A stretch of DNA of 64,000 nt from Caenorhabditis elegans. Taxonomy: Eukaryota > Nematoda > Chromadorea > Rhabditida > Rhabditidae. A program made the translations under genes and the position numbers. Location: assembly GCF_000002985.6 (NCBI RefSeq), contig NC_003281.10, positions 3,844,001 through 3,908,000 of the forward strand. The letters are read 5' to 3'. Positions 48,501 to 56,434 of the stretch are shown piece after piece (within the stretch, counting starts at the first letter, position 1; each line of letters begins with the position of its first letter). The notes below the pieces were generated by a model. That model was not told the DNA's origin. It ran no database searches and saw only the letters and a list, made by a program, of their open reading frames with translations.

Positions 48501-49957
48501 TTTAAGTGGAAAGCGACTATGCGGTAATGCATTTTTTAAAGATTATTTAAGACTAGAAACAGGTCAGGGACTTGGGCATTTCTTCTGGGGTTGCGCTTCC
48601 TTCGAAGTTTCAAATTCTCAACAAAATTCAATTTTTTAGAAGATTGAAAACTCTAAATTAATGTGGGAATAGTATGCATAAAAGGAACAAAACAAGTATA
48701 TGAATATTCTAGATGTTCAGATTTTGTAATGAAATTGGTTGCTGATTCAGAAACTTGGAAAAAAATTCAAAAAATAATTATATCACTCCAATACAACTCG
48801 AACAGATGGCAGAATATTTATAGCCTACTTTCGAAAATGTTTAAAATCTAAAAGTTTTGCTAAGCTGGTCAAAAATATAAATATTGAAACAACTGTCCTG
48901 AAAATTATCTTTTAGTAAGAATCAAACGTTTACAAATTTTACAAAAATTTAATTATCGTTTCAAAAATCAAACTTATTGTTAGGCTTCATTTCTAAAATT
49001 CTTTTCATTGTGGTTCCAGTCAGAAATTGTATTCAAAATTTGCCTGAAACTTTGGCAATCGGAACACTTTCCATAAATCAAAAAGATCAGATAAGGTTTG
49101 GTTCAACCACGTAATTGCAAAAACGGGGGAAAATCGACTTCCATGACATCGAAGTTCAAAAATAGTAATAAAACTTGGTTGTGACATGAACCGCTTAGTT
49201 ATTATTATTATGTCACTATATTCTAAGTGACGTGATGTCAAGGGAATAAGGGATTACAGTAACATTTATGTCATTGCCAAGGGGAAACCCAGGGAAAAAT
49301 ATAAAATGGGGGATCTACTGTTCGGTGAGAACCTGTGCGAATACAGTTAATGTCCACATTTAGTCAGCATTTTGGAGGTAGCTATTATAATATTTGGTGT
49401 TTGCAAAATGTAGATTTACTCTTTTCACATTCCAATTAGTTCGTTCAAATATTGCCTACGATCTTACATGTGCAGGTGTAGGCAGGCATAGGTCATCTTG
49501 GAGCCAGTTTTTAAATGTCAAATAAAATCGAAAAACCGAATAATTAAATGTAAAATTTTACCATTTTGATAATTAAAAAACATAAATTCTAAATGATTTT
49601 TTGAAAATATAATCCCTAAAAAACCGGAGAAAACGAAAGAGTACTGTAAGGCTCATGCAAGGGTACTGTAGGGGCACTGTACCTTTAACGTTTAGCAACT
49701 TAGGTAGCTGTGCAGTTATGGCACGTAGATAGGCATGTACCCGCCTACAAAAACCGCCTCGACTCATACACAAAATTTCCAATATTCATGAGTAAGGCCT
49801 CCGCAACTTTACGCACCTAGCTGTCTAGGTAGGTAGGAACGTACGCCTGAGCCTGCCTAGCACAACAGCCTTAACGCATTTGCATCTTATTTACAAACCT
49901 TTTAGCATTATTATGAGAAGAAAAAGAGCATCCTTCTTCCTCAAAACTTCCAGACAT
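26183..49957 (-). CDS. tir-1: TIR-1, SARM1 homologue (ARM-SAM-SAM-TIR NAD+ hydrolase), long form
   Basis: Twelve exons on the minus strand: 49957-49899, 47454-47370, 47031-46925, 38547-38307, 38005-37631, 37353-37123, 37075-36957, 36656-36279, 36230-36116, 27634-26600, 26443-26326, 26268-26183. They total 2,949 nt (982 residues), in phase throughout. The N terminus is low-complexity and acidic (LDDDDDLSSPS). An ARM/HEAT domain spans about 270-600 and ends in EIGAIQALKEVASS. Two SAM domains follow (WTCADVQYWVKKIGF.. and YSSVDESNLDNFL..), then the TIR domain from about 762 (IDVFISYRRSTGNQ). The Glu in DWVHKEL (about 843) aligns with catalytic Glu642 of SARM1. A Ser/Thr/Pro tail ends it. By family knowledge it cleaves NAD+ and acts upstream of NSY-1/SEK-1/PMK-1 in immunity, AWC asymmetry and axon degeneration. 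Introns are very large (up to 8.5 kb) and hold alternative starts. Confidence 0.93.
27713..27766 (-). CDS. tir-1: Candidate short alternative first exon of tir-1
   Basis: ATG at 27766 opens 18 codons (MTVSTPERKYQMKKVLNW) ending at a GTATGCC donor at 27712. The phase is 0, matching the exon at 27634, so the product would be 18 new residues followed by EIGAIQ, the two SAM domains and TIR, with essentially no ARM domain. The exon could alternatively be internal, with an acceptor at TATGACAG within it, but the upstream exon at 36116 joins 27634 directly and in phase. Transcript evidence is needed to choose. Confidence 0.4.
28975..29496 (-). CDS. tir-1: Candidate alternative first exon of tir-1 (174 residues)
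   Basis: ATG at 29496 opens 174 codons to a consensus GTATGT donor at 28974, phase 0, compatible with the exon starting at 27634. The protein would be MCALVSSPMVSLPFNENVAP and on, rich in Ser/Pro, with an acidic DVEDQMYDDDETP patch and a basic end (RFRKSKTRRFFHPYAK). Joined to the last three exons it gives about 586 residues: a new N terminus plus SAM-SAM-TIR, lacking the ARM domain. Length, composition and the strong donor make it unlikely to be chance. I recall that tir-1 has several isoforms but not which starts they use. The surrounding 27767-28974 is otherwise empty intron. Confidence 0.6.
32250..32660. promoter_or_regulatory. Cluster of TGACGT (CRE/ATF-like) half-sites
   Basis: TGACGTC at 32254-32260, TACGTCAT at 32506-32513 and at 32598-32605, and TGACGTA at 32650-32656: four CREB/ATF-type half-sites in 400 bases of tir-1 intron. 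A direct repeat ATTCAAATTTGCGGTAT occurs at about 32033 and again at 32229. Function is inference from motif density. Confidence 0.3.
32847..32870. repeat. ATC trinucleotide microsatellite
   Basis: Eight ATC units in a row in the tir-1 intron. Simple repeat with no coding use. Confidence 0.85.
33473..33503. repeat. Poly-G tract (31 G)
   Basis: Thirty-one consecutive guanines in the long tir-1 intron. Such tracts are potential G-quadruplex formers and are the start points of deletions in dog-1 (FANCJ helicase) mutant worms. The true length may vary between strains and is hard to sequence. Confidence 0.95.
34233..34308. repeat. Palindromic GACGTC-family repeat, copy 1
   Basis: AACCGACGTCTTGCGGGTCG is mirrored by ACCAGTGAGATGTCGGCTG. 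It is an imperfect hairpin of about 75 bases; five relatives occur up to 39771, all in tir-1 introns. Confidence 0.6.
35224..35280. repeat. Palindromic GACGTC-family repeat, copy 2
   Basis: AGCAGTCGACGCCTCACGGG with the mirror half CAATGAGATGTCAGTTGC. Diverged member of the family. Confidence 0.6.
36757..36891. repeat. Inverted repeat GGCCCGACATCTACCGGG plus GCAGCCGACG copy 3
   Basis: CCCGACATCTACCGGGTCCC (36758) is mirrored by GGAACCCGGCAGATGCCGGG (36868). Between them sits GCAGCCGACGAATTACGG (36821), a half-copy of the GACGTC palindrome family. It lies in the tir-1 intron between the exons ending at 36957 and starting at 36656. Confidence 0.55.
38063..38134. repeat. Palindromic GACGTC-family repeat, copy 4
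   Basis: GCAGCCGACGTCTAACGGGC is mirrored by CAACCCGTGAGGCGTCGGTT. This is the best-preserved hairpin of the family, 58 bases from the acceptor of the tir-1 exon at 38005. Confidence 0.7.
38232..38291. repeat. Palindromic GACGTC-family repeat, copy 5
   Basis: GCATCCGACGTCTTACGGAT is mirrored by CATCCCGCAAGGCGTCCGCT. It lies 16 bases inside the intron, next to the donor of the tir-1 exon ending at 38307, so a hairpin here could affect splicing. Confidence 0.65.
39717..39771. repeat. Palindromic GACGTC-family repeat, copy 6
   Basis: AGCAGCTGACGTTCTATTGG with mirror half CCCATCAGGTGTCGGCTGC. Short loop, diverged. Confidence 0.6.
40640..40883. repeat. TAGGCA/TGCCTA repeat cluster, both orientations
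   Basis: GTAGGCACGTAGACAGG-like units run along the plus strand to about 40780, then the complement (CTGCCTACATGCC) to 40883, so the cluster is roughly palindromic. Scattered smaller copies of the same motif occur at about 34470-34540, 35680-35765, 35895-35935, 38825-39005, 40090-40125, 41515-41575, 41700-41745, 45715-45765, 46510-46640, 47955-48035, 49465-49500 and 49725-49860. The rest of the intron 38548-43360 is AT-rich with no gene seen. Confidence 0.7.
43361..43608 (-). CDS. tir-1: Alternative first exon of tir-1 (82 codons)
   Basis: ATG at 43608 (MLPNRKPPRPSPSFQSLNNN) opens 82 codons plus two bases to a GTGAGT donor at 43360. Phase 2 matches the exon at 38547 (which supplies the completing A), the same exon used by the upstream three-exon route. 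The resulting protein is 981 residues, with only the first ~83 differing. In-frame sequence continues upstream to a TAA with no convincing acceptor, so an independent promoter is more likely than internal inclusion. The region 43620-43860 upstream may hold that promoter. Well supported by frame and phase. Confidence 0.65.
45861..45950. repeat. TAGGCA repeat cluster
   Basis: Nine or so TAGGC units (TGTAGGCACAAGGCAGGCG and similar) at irregular spacing in a tir-1 intron. The intron 43609-46924 otherwise contains AT-rich sequence with no supported gene. Confidence 0.7.
46690..46707. repeat. Perfect 18-bp palindrome
   Basis: AACTTATGCGCATAAGTT reads the same on both strands. It is 18 bases from a second, longer perfect palindrome. 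Confidence 0.85.
46726..46757. repeat. Perfect 32-bp palindrome
   Basis: ACGGTCAGCTCCCATG followed by its exact complement, centred on ATGCAT, with no spacer. Located 168 bases into the intron after the tir-1 exon ending at 46925 (minus sense). Perfection over 32 bases suggests recent origin or selection. Confidence 0.9.
48224..48235. repeat. Poly-G run (12 G)
   Basis: Twelve guanines in tir-1 intron 1. The rest of this intron (47455-49898) is AT-rich with TAGGCA copies near 47960-48035, 49465-49500 and 49725-49860 and no gene seen. Confidence 0.9.
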
Positions 49958-50472
49958 CTTAACTTGGACCAACAAACTTGAACTAAACAGAGTGATTCAC
50001 TAGCCAAAAAATGTGTCAATCTTAAGTACAAGTCAAATTATCAAAAACTCATCAAAAAAGGTGTGAACGATTACTCAAAAAGCTGTTTCATGTGATTACT
50101 CAACCTACATTTCCTGAATCGGGGGGTTTTTCTCAAGTCCGTAGGGGGGCGAACAATGACGTGATGCGTCGGTCATTTACTCTTGCTCCCTTATCACTGA
50201 TTTTTCTGATAAAATAATTTTTGCGAAGAGACAATTGTTATGGTAATAGTGACATCAAGTTCCAATCAAATCAAATGTAAAGTAAAATGACGAAAACCGG
50301 AAAGATGGCAATAGAATGGGGAACTAACGGCTTACAGTGAGAATTCGTACCGTTTTCTATTTTTTAATATCAGTTATCATCAAAAGATAAAATTCCTTTT
50401 GTAATCTTGGAAATTGAGTCCGGAAAAATATGGTTTTTGCTGAAATTGACTTCAAAAACTAAAGCATAACCA

Positions 50473-50775
50473 CGTAGACGGGCACCTTTCAGGCGGACCT
50501 GCCTACGTAATTTTTTACTTGTCTAAATGATCTAACTAGTGTCTACATGACTTTGCATTCATCTAGTGCCTACATTCCTACCTATTTGTCAACGTATCTA
50601 CCTAGTCCCTAATTGCCTACATGCCTACCCACATTGCCTACCCACATGCCTTTGTACTTATTTAGTACATATGTACCTGTCTACCTGGTGCCTACTTTCC
50701 TGCCTATCTACCTACTCCCCTACATAATGCCTAAATAGTTTTCTAGTGCCTAATTTTCAATGTACCTACCTATTT
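50473..50775. repeat. TGCCTAC repeat cluster upstream of tir-1
   Basis: About 20 degenerate TGCCTAC(C/A)T units in 300 bases. This is the largest block of the motif in the window, about 600 bases upstream of the long tir-1 start codon. The adjacent 49958-50472 is non-coding with nothing else recognisable. Confidence 0.75.
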
Positions 50776-50934
50776 GAAAATAAGTGAGCTGTGAGCTGCT
50801 GAATTTGTCTTGTAATGAAAAATGGAATGGCAAAAATTGAACGTTTTTCAGTTATCATTACCTATATATAAAAAAATAGTTTCCGTTTGTTAAGAAGTGA
50901 CGTCATAGCTTACAAAGGCAAGGCGTTTTCGGCT

Positions 50935-51885
50935 GTTGGAGGGATATAGGTTTGGAGTTATTAGTGGGATATGGTCGGGGTACTGTAGTAGTACTGTAGG
51001 AGTACTGTAGGAGTACGGTAGGATTACTGTAGTTTAGGAAAAATTGTGTTTTTGTCTTTTGAAGAGATATAGGTTTGGGGTTAGTAGTGGGATATGGTCG
51101 GGGTACTGTAGTAGTACTGTAGAGATACTGTAGGAGTACTGTAGGATTACTGTAGTTTAGGAAAAATTGAGTTTTTGTCTTTTGAAGATATATAGGTTTG
51201 GGGTTAGTAGTGGGATATGGTCGGGGTATTGTAGTAGTACTGTAGAGGTACTGTAGGATTACTGTAATTTTGGAAAAAATGAGTTTTTGTCTTTTGAAGA
51301 TATATAGGTTTGGGGTTAGTAGTGGGATATGGTCGGGGTACTGTAGTAGTACTGTAGAGATACTGTAGGAGTACTGTAGGATTACTGTAGTTTAGGAAAA
51401 ATTGAGTTTTTGTCTTTTGAAGATATATAGGTTTGGGGTTAGTAGTGCGATATGGTCGGGGTATTGTAGTAGTACTGTAGAGGTACTGTAGGATTACTGT
51501 AGTTTATTAAAAATTGAGTTTTTGTCTTTTGAAGAGATATAGGTTTGGGGTTAGTAGTGGGATATGGTCGGGGTACTGTAGTAGTACTGTAGAGATACTG
51601 TAGGAGTACTGTAGGATTACTGTAGTTTAGGAAAAATTGAGTTTTTGTCTTTTGAAGATATATAGGTTTGGGGTTAGTAGTGGGATATGGTCGGGGTATT
51701 GTAGTAGTACTGTAGAGGTACTGTAGGATTACTGTAGTTTAGGAAAAATTGAGTTTTTGTCTTTTGAAGATATATAGGTTTGGGGTTAGAAGTGGGATAT
51801 GGTCGGGGTACTGTAGTAGTACTGTAGAGGTACTGTAGGAATACGGTAGGATTACTGTGGTTTGGGAAAAATTGACTTTCCGTCT
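50935..51885. repeat. Minisatellite, ~110-123 bp units rich in TACTGTAG
   Basis: About eight units, each with TATAGGTTTGGGGTTAGTAG, GATATGGTCGGGGTACTGTA, three or four TACTGTAG octamers and AATTGAGTTTTTGTCTTTTG. Units alternate between longer and shorter forms, differing by one TACTGTAG-containing segment. This is the first part of a continuous 2.8 kb satellite block. Related TACTGTAG clusters appear at 49640-49680 and 57060-57215. Confidence 0.9.
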
Positions 51886-51893
51886 TTGGAAGG

Positions 51894-52250
51894 GAAATTG
51901 GAAACTTCGGGAAAATTCTGAAATGTTCCAGAACCTTCTGGGAATTTCTGGAAAATTCTAGAATGTTCCAGAACCTTCTGGAAAATTCTGAAAAGCTTTA
52001 GAACCTTCTGAAAAATTCTAGAAAATTCTGGAATGGTCCAGAACCTTCTGGAAAATTCGAAAAAATTCTGGAATGTTCCAGAACCTTCTGGGAATTTCTG
52101 GAAAATTCTAGAATGTTCCAGAACCTTCTGGAAAATTCTGAAAAGCTTTAGAACCTTCTGAAAAATTCTAGAAAATTCTGGAATGGTCCAGAACCTTCTA
52201 GAAAATTCGAAAAAATTCTGGATTGTTCTAGAACCTTCTGGAAAATTTAA
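51894..52250. repeat. Tandem repeat forming a heat-shock-element-like ladder (array A)
   Basis: Repeats of TTCTGGAAAATTCTAGAATG, TTCCAGAACCTTCTGGGAAT and close variants. GAA and TTC trinucleotides alternate every five bases, exactly the inverted nGAAn pentamer layout bound by heat-shock factor. A ~178-base higher-order unit repeats nearly exactly (51905 onward and 52083 onward). The long minus-strand frame across it is a by-product of the repeat. Confidence 0.85.
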
Positions 52251-52274
52251 AAAAATGTTGCTGCGAGATCTTCG

Positions 52275-52783
52275 TGGCCACACCCATCGTGGCGAGGCCC
52301 ATCGTGGTGAGACCCATCGTGGCGAGACCCACCGTGGTGAGACCCGTCGTGGTGAGACCCATCGTGGTGAGACCCATCGTGGTGAGATCCATCGTGGTGA
52401 GACCCATCGTGGTGAGATCCATCGTGGTGAGACCCATCGTGGTGAGATCCATCGTGGTGAGACCCATCGTGGTGAGACCCATCGTGGTGAGACCCATCGT
52501 GGTGAGACCCATCGTGGTGAGACCCATCGTGGTGAGATCCATCGTGGTGAGACCCATCGTGGTGAGATCCATCGTGGTGAGACCCATCGTGGTGAGATCC
52601 ATCGTGGTGAGACCCATCGTGCTGAGACCCATCGTGGTGAGACCCATCGTGGTGAGATCCATCGTGGTGAGACCCATCGTGGTGAGATCCATCGTGGTGA
52701 GACCCATCGTGGTGAGATCCATCGTGGTGAGACCCATCGTGGTGAGACCCGTCGTGGTGAGACCCACCGTGGTAAGACCCAAA
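52275..52783. repeat. 15-bp minisatellite (CATCGTGGTGAGACC), ~33 copies
   Basis: About 33 copies of a 15-base unit, many arranged as alternating GAGACC / GAGATC pairs giving a 30-base higher order. Because 15 is divisible by three, several frames stay open, reading repeated HRGET or VRPIV on plus and MGLTT on minus. No start context, splice support or unique sequence suggests a protein. It sits between two HSE-like arrays. Confidence 0.92.
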
Positions 52784-53060
52784 ATTTTGGCGGGAAATTT
52801 AAATTTTCTGTGAAAAATATTTTGGCGGGAAATTTAAATTTTCTGTGAGAAATATTTTGGCGGGAAATTTAAATTTTCTGAAAAAAATATTTTAACGGGA
52901 AATTTAAATTTTCTGTAAAAAATATTTTGGCGGGTAATTTAAATTTTCGGAGAAAAAATTTTGGAGGGAAATTTAAATTTTCTGAAAAAAATATTTTGGT
53001 GGGAAATTTAAATTTTCTGAGAAAAATATTTTGGCGGGAAATTTAAATTTTCTGAAAATT
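52784..53060. repeat. 35-bp tandem repeat with E2F-like core TTTTGGCGGGAAATTT
   Basis: About eight units of roughly 35 bases, each with TTTTGGCGGGAAATTTAAAT then TTTTCTGWGAAAAATA. The core TTTGGCGGGAAA equals the classic E2F/DP binding consensus in several units; some units carry substitutions (TTTAACGGG, TTTGGAGGG, TTTGGTGGG, GGCGGGTAA). It lies between the 15-bp array and the second HSE-like array. Confidence 0.88.
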
Positions 53061-53712
53061 CTAAAATTCTGGAAATCTAGAATCTTCTGGAAATTTCGAA
53101 AAAATTCTCGAATGTTCCAGAACTTTCTAGAAAAATCGGGAAAATTCTGGAATGTTCCAGAACTTTCTAGAAAAATCGAGAAAATTCTGGAATGTTCCAG
53201 AACTTTCTAGAAAAATCGAGAAAATTCTGGAATGTTCCAGAACTTTCTAGAAAAATCGAGAAAATTCTGGAATGTTCCAGAACTTTCTAGAAAAATCGAG
53301 AAAATTCTGGAACGTTCCAGAACTTTCTAGAAAAATCGGGAAAATTCTGGAATGTTCCAGAACTTTCTAGAAAAATCGAGAAAATTCTGGAACGTTCCAG
53401 AACTTTCTAAAAAAATCGAGAAAATTCTGGAATGTTCCAGAACTTTCTAGAAAAATCGAGAAAATTCTGGAATGTTCCAGAACTTTCTAGAAAAATCGAG
53501 AAAATTCTGGAACGTTCCAGAACTTTCTTGAAAAATCGAAAAAATTCTCGAATGTTCCAGAACTTTCTAGAAAAATTGGGAAATTTCTGGAATGTTCCAG
53601 AACTTTCTAGAAAAATCGAGAAAATTCTGGAACGTTCCAGAACTTTCTAGAAAAATCGAGAAAATTCTGGAACGTTCCAGAACTTTCTAGAAAAATCGGG
53701 AAAATTCTGGAA
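53061..53712. repeat. 40-bp tandem repeat forming a second heat-shock-element-like ladder (array B)
   Basis: About 15 units of 40 bases (AAAATTCTGGAATGTTCCAG then AACTTTCTAGAAAAATCGAG). Each unit contains TTCtgGAAtgTTCcaGAActTTCtaGAA, six alternating pentamers in register. Some units have GAACGTTCC in place of GAATGTTCC. Units are nearly identical, pointing to recent expansion or homogenisation. The block ends at 53712. About 40 bases on is a GC hairpin CCCGCGCCGTAGGCGCGG (53753-53770), followed by CGGCTGGTT, resembling the 3' hairpin of Helitrons. Confidence 0.92.
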
Positions 53713-54908
53713 GTGTATGTGTGTCAAATACTTTTAATGGTGCCAGTCGTTGCCCGCGCCGTAGGCGCGGTCAGCGGCTGGTTACGATATAATATGTTTA
53801 TTAAATTCAAAAAATAGGTTCCACTTCCTCTGAATCTTTTTTTCCACCTGATAAATGTTTAATAAAGTTCATAACTAGAGAAGTTCGACTACTCAAAGCC
53901 AAGAGAGACGCAGACATATCGAGAGAAAAGTGGATAAGGAGAGCGAGGCTCAAGTAGAAGAAAAAACGTGAAAACGAATAGGGAGCCTGGCCTGGAAATG
54001 GAATTTTTGATTTGTGGAGAGGTGAGGTACCGAAAAAATGAAATAAAATGGAATTTTAAAAAATTGGAGAATTTGAAAATATTTCAAATATATTACAAAA
54101 GGGGGAGACAGAATATGTGAGAGGGGTATCCGAGAGGAAAATCCATCCATTTTTGATTAAATTCATAGATTAGAATAGAATGGAAATAGGGAGCGACTTA
54201 TTAGAAATTTTCAAAAAAATAACGGTGCCTCGATTTTGTCGGCTGCAAGCCTGCTATTTTTGAACATTTTGCGACTACTGCAAACTCAAATAAAAAAGTG
54301 TGCTTTGGTAGATTTTTTAATCTGTTGAAAAAAATCAAAAATCATCGTAAATTTGCACATTAGGCTCAAAAATGAACTGGGGATTAGCTCAGGATTAACG
54401 GGACTTAAACTAGAAAAAAAGTTTGCTTTATCTGGTTAGAGACATTGGATTCTAATCTATTCAGGTCAGAAATGATTTACATTTTCTTATACCTGCCTAC
54501 TGCCAAACTATACAGGGGGAAGGCAAACACACCAATCAGAGTCTCACGATGGGCGTGGCCAGCGCCGCTGACTGGTTTGCTAATTTGCGCGCGGATTTGA
54601 AATGGTTTTAACTTTATTCCGTAAATAGTTTAAAGAAAAATCATCATGAATTACTTTAAAATTATGAAGAAGTCTTGTTAAAACTGTTAACTTCCAAGAA
54701 TTTTCCGAAAAAGGTGAACATAAAGAAGCTGTTTCACAAATTACTATGTTCAGCCTCTCCTTCATAAATAATTAGCACTTGGTTGGAGAAAAGCTAGTGA
54801 TTAAAACTTGAGAGAACAAAGAGTAAAAGAATCAGAAGTGAAAAAACAAAAATAAAAATAAAGAAAGTGTTGGCTCGTTGCCAACAACTTATCTCTTTTT
54901 TACTATTT

Positions 54909-54927
54909 CTCTCTCTCTCTCTCTCTC
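54909..54927. repeat. CT dinucleotide microsatellite
   Basis: CT repeated for 19 bases, next to other pyrimidine-rich sequence. In minus sense this is GA-repeat, common near worm promoters. Confidence 0.85.
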
Positions 54928-56385
54928 AATTCCCCCAACGCCTTCATCTTTTTTTCCACCAACCACAACTACATAAGGCGAGCTCTTTTTCCTTCATTTC
55001 TCTGCGCTTCTGCTGAAAAGTGAGGGATACAGAGAGAAAAATAACGAAAAAAATACAAGAATATCTCTTCCCTATCTTTCCTATCTATCTGTGTAGGAGA
55101 AAAAAGTTGAAGAAGTAGAGATGGAAAAGGACGTATACTTCTTCTTCCAGAAGATGTTGGACGAAGAAAAAGCAACAGAGACACACAACAAACAGACATC
55201 GTAGAATCGATGGAGGGGGAAGAAGTGAATATAGAAGAGACGGACGAAAAAGACTCCTGGAGAAGTGAGAAAATGTGTGGAGTGAAAAAGATGTGTATGT
55301 AGATGGATGAAGTTTAGAGTCAACGCAGGTAGGCACTTCTGGAAATGAACGGAGGCAATTGAAATTAATTTTGTTACTGGTAAAGATGGGAATTTTTTGT
55401 GAAAATTGATATTTTAGAAGTGCTCTGGGGGCTTCTTGGCAACATTTCTTTAAATTTTTTCATACAACTTTTAGTCGCTGAAGTTGGCTAGAAATTGCAA
55501 AATTTCGCCAAAAATAAGAAAAAGTATACCAAATAATTTCGAAAATTCTTTTAAATTTTGCAGAAAATTGGCAAGCGGTTGCAAAAGTTTGCCAAAAGTA
55601 TGAAAAAGTTAGCCGAGAGTTTTCGAAAGTTCTCCAAAAAATGGTCCAACTTTTAAAGGTTCATATATTGGTGTTAACACTTATCTAGAGCGGAAAGAAC
55701 AAAAAAAATTATAGTAAGGAAACCATAAATTAACGGATTAAAAGCCAGAGGAAGTGAGTAATGAGCTAATGATCTAGAATTAAAAGTTGGGGAAGTAAAC
55801 CAATAATTTATAATTTTGTCTAGAACAAAGCAATAATTGATGACTTTGAAAAAATAAGCCTAGGCACAAATGTTGCTGCCTACACGAAGAAAATTAAACA
55901 CTTCAAGTGATTATCTAACGATAAAATTTGAAATAATGATGTGTATTCAAAAAACAAAGCTCCAAATCCAAACATCAAAACTTTTGTATATGAGAGTGCG
56001 TCAGAAAGGGAATATTTGGGGTGGTGTGAAAGAACCTGGAATAATCACATGGTGGGGTGGGATGAAGAGAGATTTCATTGACTTTAGATAGATGTATATA
56101 AAGAGTATTAAGTGCAAAGAAGAAGATGTCTCAAGTATTTATGGATACTAATTCACAAAATGGAAAGATTAAAATAGAACTTGGAGCAGCAGCGTGGAAA
56201 CTGCTAGGCTCTTTGCAAGAAACATATAGATCCGAGAAAATTATGATTTTAAATAGATTATCAAATGATTTTAGTATTTTGAACTTGCGAGACTTGTGTC
56301 CTCGGAGTTCAGAAGATTGGGGATCTTGAATTTGAAATCTAAAAAATCATTCTGGAACCAGAAAGTATGGATTTTTGAGCCTATA

Positions 56386-56434
56386 TGCCTACATGCCTAC
56401 ATGCCTACATGCCTACATGCCTACATGCCTACAT
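56386..56434. repeat. TGCCTACA 8-bp microsatellite
   Basis: Six near-perfect copies of TGCCTACA, the regular version of the TGCCTAC motif scattered across the tir-1 region. Confidence 0.9.

Noticed and set aside
51852..52283. Minus-strand frame with repeated FPEGSGTFQNF-like peptide
   Set aside because: It is produced by the HSE-like tandem repeat and has no unique domain or splice context.
52183..52848. Long plus-strand open frame with HRGET repeats
   Set aside because: It is a direct consequence of a 15-base tandem repeat; other frames on both strands are equally open and there is no unique coding sequence.
50935..53712. Possible CRISPR array because of regularly spaced repeats
   Set aside because: The units are contiguous satellites without unique spacers, the DNA is nematode, and no Cas genes are present.
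54969..55336. Overlapping minus-strand frames rich in Ser/Phe/Leu
   Set aside because: They arise from a pyrimidine-rich tract; no domain and several frames equally open.
56126..56329. 67-codon plus-strand frame beginning MSQVFMDTN
   Set aside because: No recognisable family, no splice signals or neighbouring exons; too short to support.
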